Source: JBMZCV01 sp049613665 (GTDB taxonomy: Bacteria; Bacteroidota; Bacteroidia; Chitinophagales; UBA2359). Taken from it: a DNA stretch of 9,633 nucleotides. Each line of letters starts with the position of its first letter. Positions within the stretch are counted from its first letter, which is position 1. Positions 1 to 6,546 of this stretch are shown in pieces. The notes beneath the pieces were generated by a model that was given only the letters and a program-made list of their open reading frames with translations, was not told the DNA's origin and ran no database searches. The DNA lies in assembly GCA_049613665.1 (NCBI GenBank), contig JBMZCV010000187.1, positions 1 to 9,633 of the forward strand, given 5' to 3'. Made by a program: the position numbers and the translations under genes.

Positions 1-32
1 GAACATTTATAAGCTACTGATAATCAATAGTT

Positions 33-668
33 TTATAGAGTAACAGGTCTAATAGGTTCTTCATAGTTTTCTAAAGGATTGTTGTGAATGATTTTTTTGT
101 AACGAGCATCTATAAAATCGCTTTTAATACGATTAATGTCTAAAATTTCTATGCTGCTTTGATAGTTTTCTCCAAAAGATGCGATGCTATCTGCAATGCT
201 AAGATTGTCGTTACACAAAGTCAAATAAATAAATTTTACTAAGCCATTTTGCTCAATATGTTTTTGCAGTTTTTTATTTTGCCTATTAAAATTTTCGTTT
301 TTTGTTGATGCCTTTTCATCTGCCAAAATCAGTTTAAAATCTTCTAAAGTGGCTTTAAATTGTTGCGAATCAATTTTACCATTACTATTTTTTTCGCTAT
401 TCCATTTTACCTGAACAATATAATATACTTTGCCTTTGTTCACATCATTAATATCCAAAATAATATCGCAAGAATTGTCGCCATCACCATCTACAATATA
501 TTTTGCATAAGCGTGTGTTTGTCCATAAAACTTCAAAAACCACATTAACAAGGCAAGGGGCTTATTTTTCTCCTTATCTTTATGTGTAAATATTGGATTT
601 GATATATCTTCCTCAATAATTGTTGCTAATTCGGAATCTAATTTTTTGTAAAAATCTGTGTTTAACAT
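33..668 (-). CDS. AIPR-like nuclease-domain protein, N-terminal part only (probable truncated phage-defence gene)
   Basis: The 211-residue product resembles the N-terminal region of AIPR (abortive infection phage resistance) proteins. Residues 60-68 read DGDGDNSCD and residues 83-89 read YIVQVKW. Together they give the Asp...Gln-x-Lys signature of a PD-(D/E)xK nuclease core (D68, Q86, K88), with a helical 'LALLMWFLKFYGQ' stretch just before it. Known AIPR proteins are usually several hundred residues longer. Here the reading frame stops shortly after 'NNPLENYEEP', about where I would expect the rest to begin, and neither other frame of the remaining 32 bases stays open for more than eight codons. 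It lies 52 bp downstream of the DUF433 gene on the same strand and may be cotranscribed with it. No SD sequence is visible. The nuclease fold is inferred from motifs remembered, not from a search. It could be a natural short form or a decaying remnant. Confidence 0.6.
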   Translation of the reverse strand: MLNTDFYKKLDSELATIIEEDISNPIFTHKDKEKNKPLALLMWFLKFYGQTHAYAKYIVDGDGDNSCDIILDINDVNKGKVYYIVQVKWNSEKNSNGKIDSQQFKATLEDFKLILADEKASTKNENFNRQNKKLQKHIEQNGLVKFIYLTLCNDNLSIADSIASFGENYQSSIEILDINRIKSDFIDARYKKIIHNNPLENYEEPIRPVTL

Positions 669-720
669 TTGTCTCTATTGGTTTAAAGTAATACGTTTTT
701 ATTCTAAAAACTTAAAAATC

Positions 721-915
721 CTACAAAGCAAAAGCCTTACAAGCCTCAATATCAGCTTTTTCAAGCACAGGATATTGCTCTAAAATTTCATTTTCTGGCG
801 TTCCAGACAACACAAATTCTAAAATTGTTTGCACTGTAATTCTAAAGCCTCGAATAGTTGGCCGTCCATTGCAAACACTTTCATCAACTGTTATTCTACT
901 GATAATATTTTCCAT
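721..915 (-). CDS. DUF433 family small protein (antitoxin-like)
   Basis: The 64-residue product carries the DUF433 signature 'NGRPTIRGFRITV' (residues 16-28), followed by 'ILEQYPVLEKADIEA' (43-57). DUF433 proteins are small helix-turn-helix-like proteins, commonly encoded next to a DUF5615 PIN-like toxin and treated as its antitoxin. I chose the ATG at 915 rather than the in-frame ATG at 939. Family members start with a short 'M..IISRIT' segment, and AAAGGA sits a suitable distance upstream of 915. The C terminus stops at 'CKAFAL', roughly ten residues short of the usual family end, so a premature TAG is possible. The expected toxin partner is absent; the next gene on this strand is the AIPR-like fragment. 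A short inverted repeat just upstream (932-944) could be an autoregulatory operator. Confidence 0.85.
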   Translation of the reverse strand: MENIISRITVDESVCNGRPTIRGFRITVQTILEFVLSGTPENEILEQYPVLEKADIEACKAFAL

Positions 916-931
916 GATAATTCCTTTTTTA

Positions 932-944
932 AGTGCCAAGCACT
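932..944. promoter_or_regulatory. Short inverted repeat upstream of DUF433 gene (operator candidate)
   Basis: A perfect 5-bp inverted repeat, AGTGC / GCACT, is separated by three bases and lies 17 bp upstream of the chosen DUF433 start codon. DUF433 proteins are thought to bind DNA, so an autoregulatory operator is a reasonable guess, as is a small hairpin in the 5' leader. The arms are short, so chance is not excluded. Confidence 0.3.
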
Positions 945-962
945 ATTTAATAAACGGTCGAT

Positions 963-1004
963 TCGTTGCTAACGCATTGAAAATCAAGGTGTTAGTTTGA
1001 ACGA
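963..1004. repeat. Imperfect long hairpin I
   Basis: The outer arms TCGTT (963-967) and AACGA (1000-1004) pair. Inside them CTAACGC (969-975) pairs with GTGTTAG (989-995) with one G-T wobble, and TTGA (977-980) pairs with TCAA (984-987) around an AAA loop. The core from 969 to 995 is a 12-position stem with one wobble and one mismatch. No ORF explains it. It abuts hairpin II directly. Confidence 0.6.
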
Positions 1005-1050
1005 GATGTATGCTTATTTTTGTCTAAGTATTTATAAGCAAATATACATC
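1005..1050. repeat. Hairpin II, directly abutting hairpin I
   Basis: GATGTAT (1005-1011) pairs perfectly with ATACATC (1044-1050), and the adjoining GCTTAT (1012-1017) pairs perfectly with ATAAGC (1034-1039). A 4-nt bulge sits on one side and the loop is about 16 nt. This gives 13 Watson-Crick pairs starting at the base after hairpin I ends. On the minus strand, bases 1046-1039 read TATATTTG, a match to the Bacteroidota -7 box TAnnTTTG, so the element may overlap the DUF433 promoter. No -33 TTTG/TTG is found at the normal spacing. Confidence 0.55.
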
Positions 1051-1063
1051 TTTTTCATTAAAT

Positions 1064-1104
1064 AAAAAAACGTAATGTTATTTCAAAAATGACACTACGT
1101 TTTT
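1064..1104 (-). terminator. Likely terminator downstream of the carboxylase gene
   Basis: Arms at 1064-1080 and 1090-1104 can pair over about 15 positions with one wobble and one mismatch around a 9-10-nt loop. Read on the minus strand, the stem follows the carboxylase stop codon by about 20 nt and ends in a run of T. Because the arms begin with A-runs and end with T-runs it could act in both directions. Confidence 0.6.
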
Positions 1105-1124
1105 CTTTTTTTTCTAAAATAATC

Positions 1125-2669
1125 CTACAAAGGCAAATTCCCATGCTTTTTCTTAGGCAATTTTGCTACCTTATTTTCTAGCATTTTAAAACCCTTCATC
1201 AATTTGATACGAGAATCGCTAGGATTGATGACTTCATCTACAAAACCTCTTGATGCTGCTCGATAAGGATTGGCAAACTTTTCGGTATATTCCGCTACCT
1301 TTTCGTCCAATTTCGCTGCTGGGTCTTCGGCGGCCGCAATTTCTCGCTTAAAAATGATTTCGGCAGCACCTTTCGGCCCCATTACTGCAATTTCGGCTTT
1401 TGGCCACGCAAAATTCAAGTCAGCACCAATGTGTTTCGAGTTCATCACATCATACGCACCGCCATAAGCTTTTCGAGTAATCATCGTCACTTTTGGCACA
1501 GTCGCTTCGCTGAAAGCATACAACAATTTCGCACCATTTGTGATAATGCCGTTCCATTCTTGGTCGGTGCCGGGCAAAAATCCGGGAACATCTACCAAAA
1601 CCAACAAAGGCACATTGAAAGCATCGCAAAAACGCACAAATCTAGCACCTTTTCTCGACGAATTAATATCCAAAACGCCAGCCAAATAAGCAGGCTGATT
1701 GGCGACAATTCCTATACTTCGGCCGCCCAAACGAGCAAAACCGACAACGATATTTTCGGCAAAATCTTTATGTACTTCAAAAAACGAATCGACATCGGCA
1801 ATTTCCGCAATCACTTCACGCATATCGTAAGGCTGTGTGCTGTTTGGTGGCAACACTTCTAACAATTTTGGACGACTCTCATCAGCTTGCATTTCATAAG
1901 GATAAACAGGTGCGTCTTCTTCGCAGTTTTGCGGCACATAGCTCAACAATTGTTTGATGTGCTGAATGCAATCTACTTCATTTAAACAAGCAAAATGCGT
2001 TACGCCAGATTTTCCTGCGTGAGCTCTCGCACCACCAAGTTCAGAATGCGTTACGGTTTCATGCGTCACGGTTTTTACCACACTCGGGCCTGTCACATAC
2101 ATATATGACGAACCTCGAACCATCAAAATAAAATCGGTGATGGCTGGAGAATATACCGCACCACCTGCACACGGCCCCATCACAGCCGAAATTTGAGGAA
2201 TAAGGCCAGAAGCTCTTGTATTTCGATAAAAAATATCGGCATAGCCACCCAACGACATTACGCCTTCTTGAATTCTAGCACCGCCAGAGTCATTCAAACC
2301 AATGAGTGGAGCACCGTTTTGCATTGCCAAATCCATGATTTTGCAAATTTTTTCGGCATGAGTTTCTGATAAAGAACCACCGAAAACTGTGAAATCTTGC
2401 GAAAAAACATAGACCAAACGGCCGCTAATTGTGCCGTAGCCTGTCACAACACCATCGCCCATAAATTTTTGATTTTCCATACCAAAATCTGTGCAACGGT
2501 GAGTCACCAACATACCAATTTCTTCAAACGAGCCTTCGTCTAACAAAAGTTCTAAACGCTCTCTAGCCGTCAATTTTCCTTTGCTATGTTGTCGGTCGAT
2601 GCGTTTTTGGCCGCCACCCAAATGAGCTTGTTCTATCTTTTGTTGTAGTTCGTCTAATTTATCTTGCAT
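1125..2669 (-). CDS. pccB: Acyl-CoA carboxylase, carboxyltransferase beta subunit (probable propionyl-CoA carboxylase beta)
   Basis: This 514-residue protein is the full usual length for PccB-type subunits. They transfer CO2 from carboxybiotin to propionyl-CoA, making methylmalonyl-CoA in the cytoplasm. Crotonase-fold landmarks are intact: SGGARIQEGV (128-137) in the N-terminal half, the CAGGAVYSPA segment (167-176), VPGFLPGT (361-368), and RKAYGGAYDVM (399-409). Its end, KKKHGNLPL, is the classical PccB C terminus. D407 in 'GGAYD' appears to align with the Asp (D422 of Streptomyces coelicolor PccB) reported to favour propionyl-CoA; that alignment is from memory. No biotin carboxylase or biotin-carrier gene is in the window, so the partner must be encoded elsewhere. 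The closely related methylmalonyl-CoA decarboxylase alpha subunit (MmdA) cannot be excluded from sequence alone. The gene is visibly less AT-rich than its neighbours, as expected for a conserved, well-expressed enzyme. Confidence 0.93.
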   Translation of the reverse strand: MQDKLDELQQKIEQAHLGGGQKRIDRQHSKGKLTARERLELLLDEGSFEEIGMLVTHRCTDFGMENQKFMGDGVVTGYGTISGRLVYVFSQDFTVFGGSLSETHAEKICKIMDLAMQNGAPLIGLNDSGGARIQEGVMSLGGYADIFYRNTRASGLIPQISAVMGPCAGGAVYSPAITDFILMVRGSSYMYVTGPSVVKTVTHETVTHSELGGARAHAGKSGVTHFACLNEVDCIQHIKQLLSYVPQNCEEDAPVYPYEMQADESRPKLLEVLPPNSTQPYDMREVIAEIADVDSFFEVHKDFAENIVVGFARLGGRSIGIVANQPAYLAGVLDINSSRKGARFVRFCDAFNVPLLVLVDVPGFLPGTDQEWNGIITNGAKLLYAFSEATVPKVTMITRKAYGGAYDVMNSKHIGADLNFAWPKAEIAVMGPKGAAEIIFKREIAAAEDPAAKLDEKVAEYTEKFANPYRAASRGFVDEVINPSDSRIKLMKGFKMLENKVAKLPKKKHGNLPL

Positions 2670-2764
2670 GAAATATTTTTTACTTTGTTTTTTTGAATAA
2701 TTATTTTTTTGGGAATGTTCTTATTTCAATGGTTCTGACATTTACATTTTTTTATCAAAGACTT

Positions 2765-2843
2765 AAACATACTATTTTTTTTAGGCTAAAGCGGCCAATA
2801 TTTGCCATTTTTGTAGCTTTTTGAATTGAAAAATAGTATGTTT
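2765..2843. repeat. 79-nt element with perfect 15-bp inverted ends
   Basis: AAACATACTATTTTT at 2765-2779 is exactly mirrored by its reverse complement at 2829-2843. Inside the 49-nt interior, AAAGC (2788-2792) can pair with GCTTT (2816-2820) and GGC (2793-2795) with GCC (2804-2806), giving nested stems. The element lies between the protease stop and the pccB start, both on the minus strand. No ORF crosses it and no clear target-site duplication is seen. It could be a structured leader, a terminator-like element, or a small MITE-like repeat. Confidence 0.7.
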
Positions 2844-2885
2844 CCCTTGCCAAGAGATATTTTTTATTAAATGGAGAATTGTTAT

Positions 2886-2914
2886 AAAAAAATGCCCGAA
2901 CCATTGTTATTGGG
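2886..2914 (-). terminator. Possible intrinsic terminator of the protease gene
   Basis: On the minus strand, 27 nt after the protease stop, CCCAA (2914-2910) can pair with TTcGGG (2900-2895, one bulged base), followed shortly by seven T (2892-2886). The stem is short but GC-rich for this sequence, and a T-run follows. Alternative pairings exist, so this is tentative. Confidence 0.4.
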
Positions 2915-2940
2915 TAGTAATATCAAAACAAAAGTTAGAG

Positions 2941-4401
2941 TTATTTCTTTTCAAAATATTCTTTCAAATCTTCTGAATACATCTTATTTATGTTGTAAGT
3001 ATCTTGAATAATAACATCTCTTTCTTTTGCTAAAGCACTATCGACAACAATAATAGTACCTTTGGAATCTTCTATTTTAATATAGCCTTCGGAATTTAAC
3101 ATTTTTATCAAATCTTCAAAAGATTTAATTTTAACTCCATTTATTTTTTTAATTACGATATTTTTTAATTCTTGATAGCCTTCATTCGAATCGTCAGATA
3201 ATACAGATACTATGATGATTACATCTTCGACATCTGTTGGAGGATTTTCTTTCAAAGCCATCAATTCATAAGGAGTATCTCGATTTTGGAAAATAGAACG
3301 AGTATAGGTGTTTAGATAGTTTACACTTAATTTTTCAAAAATAAAGCCAGATTTAACATAATATGTTGGGCTTTCAATGCTACTATATTCGGCAATTGCA
3401 GAGCTTGATTTGGGAAGCGATAGCTTTACATCAATATTTTCAACTTTTCCATTTCTAAGAACTTTCAATTTTATCTTATCGTTGTAATCACTTTTTTCCA
3501 AAATATAAGCGAAATTTATTCTACCTCTATTTTTGAGTTTTATACTGCCATCTACATTTATATCTTCGCCATTGATTTGAACAAGCACATCTTCTTCCTC
3601 AATTATTTCATTTAAAATAGATTCTTTTAATACATTTTTTATTAAAACTCCTGATTCATTTTCATTCATTCCAAGCATTTTACGGTGTATTTTACTCTCC
3701 AGAGGTGTCCATTTTAAACCCAAAGATGGAATGCCATTATAAGAGCCATCTCTAATATCTTTGATAAAATGCTTAACGATATGTATCGGAATTAAATACC
3801 CTATGTTATCGGCTCTTCTTTGCCCTTGAAAAGCAACTCCAACAACTAAATTATTGTGAAGAACAGGGCCACCACTATTGCCAGGATTAATAGCAGCATC
3901 GGTTTGTAAAACTGTAAATTTTTGTTGAGAAAAAACATACTTATACATCTGAATTCGAGAAATTGTACCTTCCGTAATACTCACTTTATCGCCTCCCATC
4001 GGAAAACCATATACTTTTATTTGGTCTTGTATTTTGGGCATTTCCCCAAACTTTAAGGGAACTAGCTGTGAGGTGTCAAAGTCATCACTAAATTTTAAAA
4101 TAGCTAAATCGTAATCATCTGATATATATTCCAACTCGACATTTATTTTAGTTGGATTATCGTCAAATCTCACTTGAATATATTTGTGATTGGACACCGC
4201 ATGAGCATTCGTAATGATGCGCCCGTCTTCAATGATAAATCCTGAAGCAGATGTTCTTTTTATTGAGCCATTTTTCCACGGTTCTCGAAAGTCATAACTT
4301 TGCTTAGTTACAAAAATTTTTACTATTGATTTTTCAAAGTTCATTGCCTTAGCATTTGTAAGGCAGAAGGAAATAACAACAAATAAAATAAGTTTTTTCA
4401 T
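2941..4401 (-). CDS. Exported Deg/HtrA-like trypsin-fold serine protease with PDZ domain
   Basis: The 486-residue product starts with a signal peptide (MKKLILFVVISFCLTNAKA), so it should act in the periplasm or beyond. The trypsin-like domain spans about residues 25-215 with an apparent complete triad: H67 in TNAHAV, D98 in DYDLAIL, and S176 in INPGNSGGP. The segments YGFPMGGDKVSITEGTISRI (131-150) and VLQTDAAINPGNSGG resemble the Deg9/Deg10-like branch more than classical DegP. A PDZ domain follows at about 228-327 (GVLIKNVL...EEDVLVQINGEDI). A second, weaker PDZ-like segment lies around 392-455 ('IKKINGVKIKSFEDLIKML'). The expected role is protein quality control; the substrate is unknown. 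The coding sequence uses many AAA, ATA and ATT codons and is AT-richer than pccB. The gene stands alone, 90 bp downstream of the thioesterase gene. No exact -7 box was found upstream. Confidence 0.9.
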   Translation of the reverse strand: MKKLILFVVISFCLTNAKAMNFEKSIVKIFVTKQSYDFREPWKNGSIKRTSASGFIIEDGRIITNAHAVSNHKYIQVRFDDNPTKINVELEYISDDYDLAILKFSDDFDTSQLVPLKFGEMPKIQDQIKVYGFPMGGDKVSITEGTISRIQMYKYVFSQQKFTVLQTDAAINPGNSGGPVLHNNLVVGVAFQGQRRADNIGYLIPIHIVKHFIKDIRDGSYNGIPSLGLKWTPLESKIHRKMLGMNENESGVLIKNVLKESILNEIIEEEDVLVQINGEDINVDGSIKLKNRGRINFAYILEKSDYNDKIKLKVLRNGKVENIDVKLSLPKSSSAIAEYSSIESPTYYVKSGFIFEKLSVNYLNTYTRSIFQNRDTPYELMALKENPPTDVEDVIIIVSVLSDDSNEGYQELKNIVIKKINGVKIKSFEDLIKMLNSEGYIKIEDSKGTIIVVDSALAKERDVIIQDTYNINKMYSEDLKEYFEKK

Positions 4402-4491
4402 ACACGTTTTTTAACAAAAAAATATAATATGCGATTATAACGAAAGGCATGTTTTTTTGTTGTGAAAAGGCTTTAAAATAAAACTAACGAC

Positions 4492-5016
4492 TTATTTTTT
4501 CGCTTTCAAAAACAAATCCATCAACTGCTCCGACTGATTGGGCTGCATACGGCCTGCCAAAATCAAACGCATTTCTCTTCTTCGCAAAGCCGCATCAAAT
4601 TCTTGTTTTTCGGACTCTGTTTCTGGCAAAAGCGGAGGCAATTGTATCTTATTTCCCCACTCATCAATGCCCACAAAAGTCATAAACGCTTCGTTGCATT
4701 TTCTGCGTCTGTGAATGCCCATTCCCTCTGCATGAACAACAAGAGCGACTTCCATCGAAGTATTGAAAACTCGTGTTGCTCGTGCGGTTATCGTCACGAT
4801 TTCGCCAATTCTAATCGGACTTTTAAAAGAAACATTATCTACCGCCGCCGTTACGCAAGTGCATTCTGCGTGTCGTCTGGCACAAATCGCTGCTGCAACG
4901 TCCATCCATTTTAGCAGATTGCCGCCCATCAAATTGTTTAAGGCATTGGCATCATTAGGCATCACAATTTCGGTCATAACGCTGACTGATTCGGCTGGTT
5001 TTTTAGCTATTGACAT
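4492..5016 (-). CDS. Acyl-CoA thioesterase, single-hotdog (YciA/ACOT7 group)
   Basis: This 174-residue cytoplasmic enzyme is expected to hydrolyse acyl-CoA to free fatty acid and CoA. The hotdog domain covers about residues 10-125. The stretch NNLMGGNLLKWMD (27-39) supplies N28 and D39, which line up with the Asn and Asp described as catalytic in the ACOT7/YciA group. 'VDNVSFKSPIRIGE' (59-72) and 'NTSMEV' (85-90) are further family marks. The length suits one hotdog domain plus a charged helical tail (130-174), so it should work as an oligomer. The start is supported by related proteins that begin with a similar short segment before MTEIV. TAnnTTTG motifs lie upstream on the minus strand at 5045-5052 and 5077-5084. 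The chain length preference cannot be read from the sequence. Confidence 0.9.
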   Translation of the reverse strand: MSIAKKPAESVSVMTEIVMPNDANALNNLMGGNLLKWMDVAAAICARRHAECTCVTAAVDNVSFKSPIRIGEIVTITARATRVFNTSMEVALVVHAEGMGIHRRRKCNEAFMTFVGIDEWGNKIQLPPLLPETESEKQEFDAALRRREMRLILAGRMQPNQSEQLMDLFLKAKK

Positions 5017-5044
5017 ATTCTTTTTTTAGGTAAAACAATTTGCT

Positions 5045-5052
5045 CAAAAGTA
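5045..5052 (-). promoter_or_regulatory. Candidate -7 box for the thioesterase gene (proximal)
   Basis: Reads TACTTTTG on the minus strand, an exact TAnnTTTG match, 28 bp upstream of the start codon. A TTTG (5080-5077) lies 24 bp further upstream, slightly more than the usual -33 spacing. It overlaps the alternative box at 5077-5084. Confidence 0.35.
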
Positions 5053-5076
5053 AGTGTTGTTAAAAAAAATGAATAG

Positions 5077-5084
5077 CAAAGTTA
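5077..5084 (-). promoter_or_regulatory. Candidate -7 box for the thioesterase gene (distal)
   Basis: Reads TAACTTTG on the minus strand, an exact match to the Bacteroidota -7 consensus TAnnTTTG, 60 bp upstream of the thioesterase start. No clear -33 TTTG is present at normal spacing, so it competes with the proximal candidate. Confidence 0.35.
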
Positions 5085-5237
5085 GGAAAAAAAATGGCTT
5101 TGCATAAAGTATATAAACTTAAAGTCATTTGCATGATGAAAAAAAGCTTGTTTTTGCTGTTACTTAGTGTTTTTATTTGTGTTTGAAAAATTATGACTTT
5201 TTTGTGACTTTTTAATGCGAAAACGAAAATATTGATG

Positions 5238-5245
5238 TATATTTG
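5238..5245 (+). promoter_or_regulatory. Candidate -7 box for the lipoprotein gene
   Basis: Reads TATATTTG, an exact TAnnTTTG match on the plus strand. It would give an untranslated leader of roughly 135 nt before the lipoprotein ATG. No TTG/TTTG occurs at the expected -33 spacing, so confidence is low. Confidence 0.3.
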
Positions 5246-5388
5246 CTTAATCATATAATTAAAATTTTATTGCAAAGTTGAACAACAATTTAGCTTTCAT
5301 AAAAGTAGGCAAACTACCTTAGCTCAATCTTTTTTTTAGATAAACTAAACCTTAATTTTTAATAACACAACAGCTAATTGATACGGTT

Positions 5389-6546
5389 ATGAAGTATTTT
5401 TTTATTTCAGGCACACTTTTTAGTATGCTTCTATTGCTTTCCAATTGTAGCAGTTCTTCTTATATTTCAAAGGCTTATCGAAAAGCAAACAAGCACAAAT
5501 ATTTGCAAGCAACTGATTTGTTAGAAAAATTGTCAAAACAACCCAATAAAACACAACTCATTGAACAAAATGAAATACTATATCATCTTGTTTTGACGAC
5601 TTTGGCAGGCCAAAAAAATGATACAATTACGGCTATCGAAGAAGTAAAGCAAGCTTTTTTTAAGTATGAGTTTGTTGATTCTGTCGAAAAAAGCCGTTTG
5701 CAAGCTTTGCATATTGACAAAAACACGATTGCTCAAACTATGTTTGCTTATTATCCTGCCGAAAAACAAGCGGCCGATATTCTGAAAAAAAGAGCAGCAC
5801 AAAAGCAAGAAATGTTCGATATATTATCGTTGCATACGGCTATGCCAGACACTTTTTCGCAACAGAACAGAGAAAATGAATATCTTCTTGTTTTGCAAGA
5901 AAAAAAGATGCTGCCTAACAATGTGAAGCTAGATTTTAATACTTTTGGCTATTATGGCGAGCATCTCAAAGTGTCTTTTGAATATGGGCAAGATAATAAA
6001 AACGTAGTAACAGACCATTCGAAAAGTGGCTTTAAACTCAATATGCAAGGCTTTGATGTAGGCAGATATAGTAGCAAGTCGGTGGATAATAGTTTAGCAG
6101 TTTTTGTCAAAATTGTTGAAGATTTTGTAGGACAAGACCCCAAAAATTATAGCGACATCTCAGGAAATATTACAGGATTTGCAGATGGTTTGCGTATTTT
6201 CGGCACAGGATTGCTATATGAAGGCGAAGCAGGCGATATTCCTACTCGTTATTATTATTCTAAAAACCATCATCGGCTCGAAATTTTTGAGAAAAAAGAA
6301 AATCCTTACCAAATCATGAATAATGAGCATTTGGCTTTTATACGAGCGTTTTATGCTGCTCAATTACTTGGTCAGTCTAGCGTTATTGATGTGAATAAAT
6401 TTGATTTTCAGACGCATGTTAATCCAAAAAGTGGCTCTGAATTTAGAAAAGTAGTCATAGAGCTAAATATCAATAATGCTTTTAAAGAAGAGGTAGAAAA
6501 ATTACATGAGGAGGTGCGAAAACTCTTGGCGACTTACGACAGTTAA
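5389..6546 (+). CDS. Lipoprotein with probable diverged OmpA-like C-terminal domain
   Basis: The 385-residue product begins with a lipoprotein signal: charged start, hydrophobic stretch, then lipobox LSNC with Cys20, followed by SSSS. It lacks the acidic residues after Cys that mark surface-exported Bacteroidota lipoproteins, so a periplasm-facing anchor is more likely. Residues 25-170 are mostly helical and may be TPR-like ('KANKHKYLQATDLLEKL'). I recognise no close family. From about residue 215 the pattern fits an OmpA/Pal peptidoglycan-binding fold. A helix (234-248) leads into ISGNITGFADG (257-267), with D266 at the place of the Asp in the usual GHTD. Then N312-EHLAFIRA (to 320) puts R319 at the place of the conserved Arg, and EFRKVVIEL (351-359) resembles the final strand. 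About 45 residues separate the two binding motifs, more than the short loop usual in this fold. A charged helix ends the protein. The domain assignment is inference. Confidence 0.7.
   Translation: MKYFFISGTLFSMLLLLSNCSSSSYISKAYRKANKHKYLQATDLLEKLSKQPNKTQLIEQNEILYHLVLTTLAGQKNDTITAIEEVKQAFFKYEFVDSVEKSRLQALHIDKNTIAQTMFAYYPAEKQAADILKKRAAQKQEMFDILSLHTAMPDTFSQQNRENEYLLVLQEKKMLPNNVKLDFNTFGYYGEHLKVSFEYGQDNKNVVTDHSKSGFKLNMQGFDVGRYSSKSVDNSLAVFVKIVEDFVGQDPKNYSDISGNITGFADGLRIFGTGLLYEGEAGDIPTRYYYSKNHHRLEIFEKKENPYQIMNNEHLAFIRAFYAAQLLGQSSVIDVNKFDFQTHVNPKSGSEFRKVVIELNINNAFKEEVEKLHEEVRKLLATYDS

Larger units (their letters stand above)
5017..5388. other. 372-bp divergent intergenic region
   Basis: This region lies between the minus-strand thioesterase and the plus-strand lipoprotein gene. 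It holds the two minus-strand -7 candidates and one plus-strand candidate listed separately. A weaker plus-strand alternative is TTG at 5270-5272, then 18 bp, then TAGCTTTC at 5291-5298. A 64-codon open frame on the minus strand (5060-5254) is low-complexity, resembles no known protein, and is probably chance. I see no RNA gene here. Confidence 0.6.

Noticed and set aside
1..6. ATG TTC on the minus strand at the window edge, possibly the start of another gene
   Set aside because: Only two codons are visible, so nothing supports a gene.
360..548. 62-codon plus-strand frame
   Set aside because: It lies entirely antisense to the AIPR-like gene, whose product shows recognisable motifs; the frame is low-complexity.
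1431..1862. 143-codon plus-strand frame
   Set aside because: It is antisense to the well-supported pccB gene and its product resembles no family I know.
5060..5254. 64-codon minus-strand frame in the divergent intergenic region
   Set aside because: The translation is a low-complexity Lys/Phe/Ile-rich sequence without recognisable motif, and it overlaps likely promoter elements.
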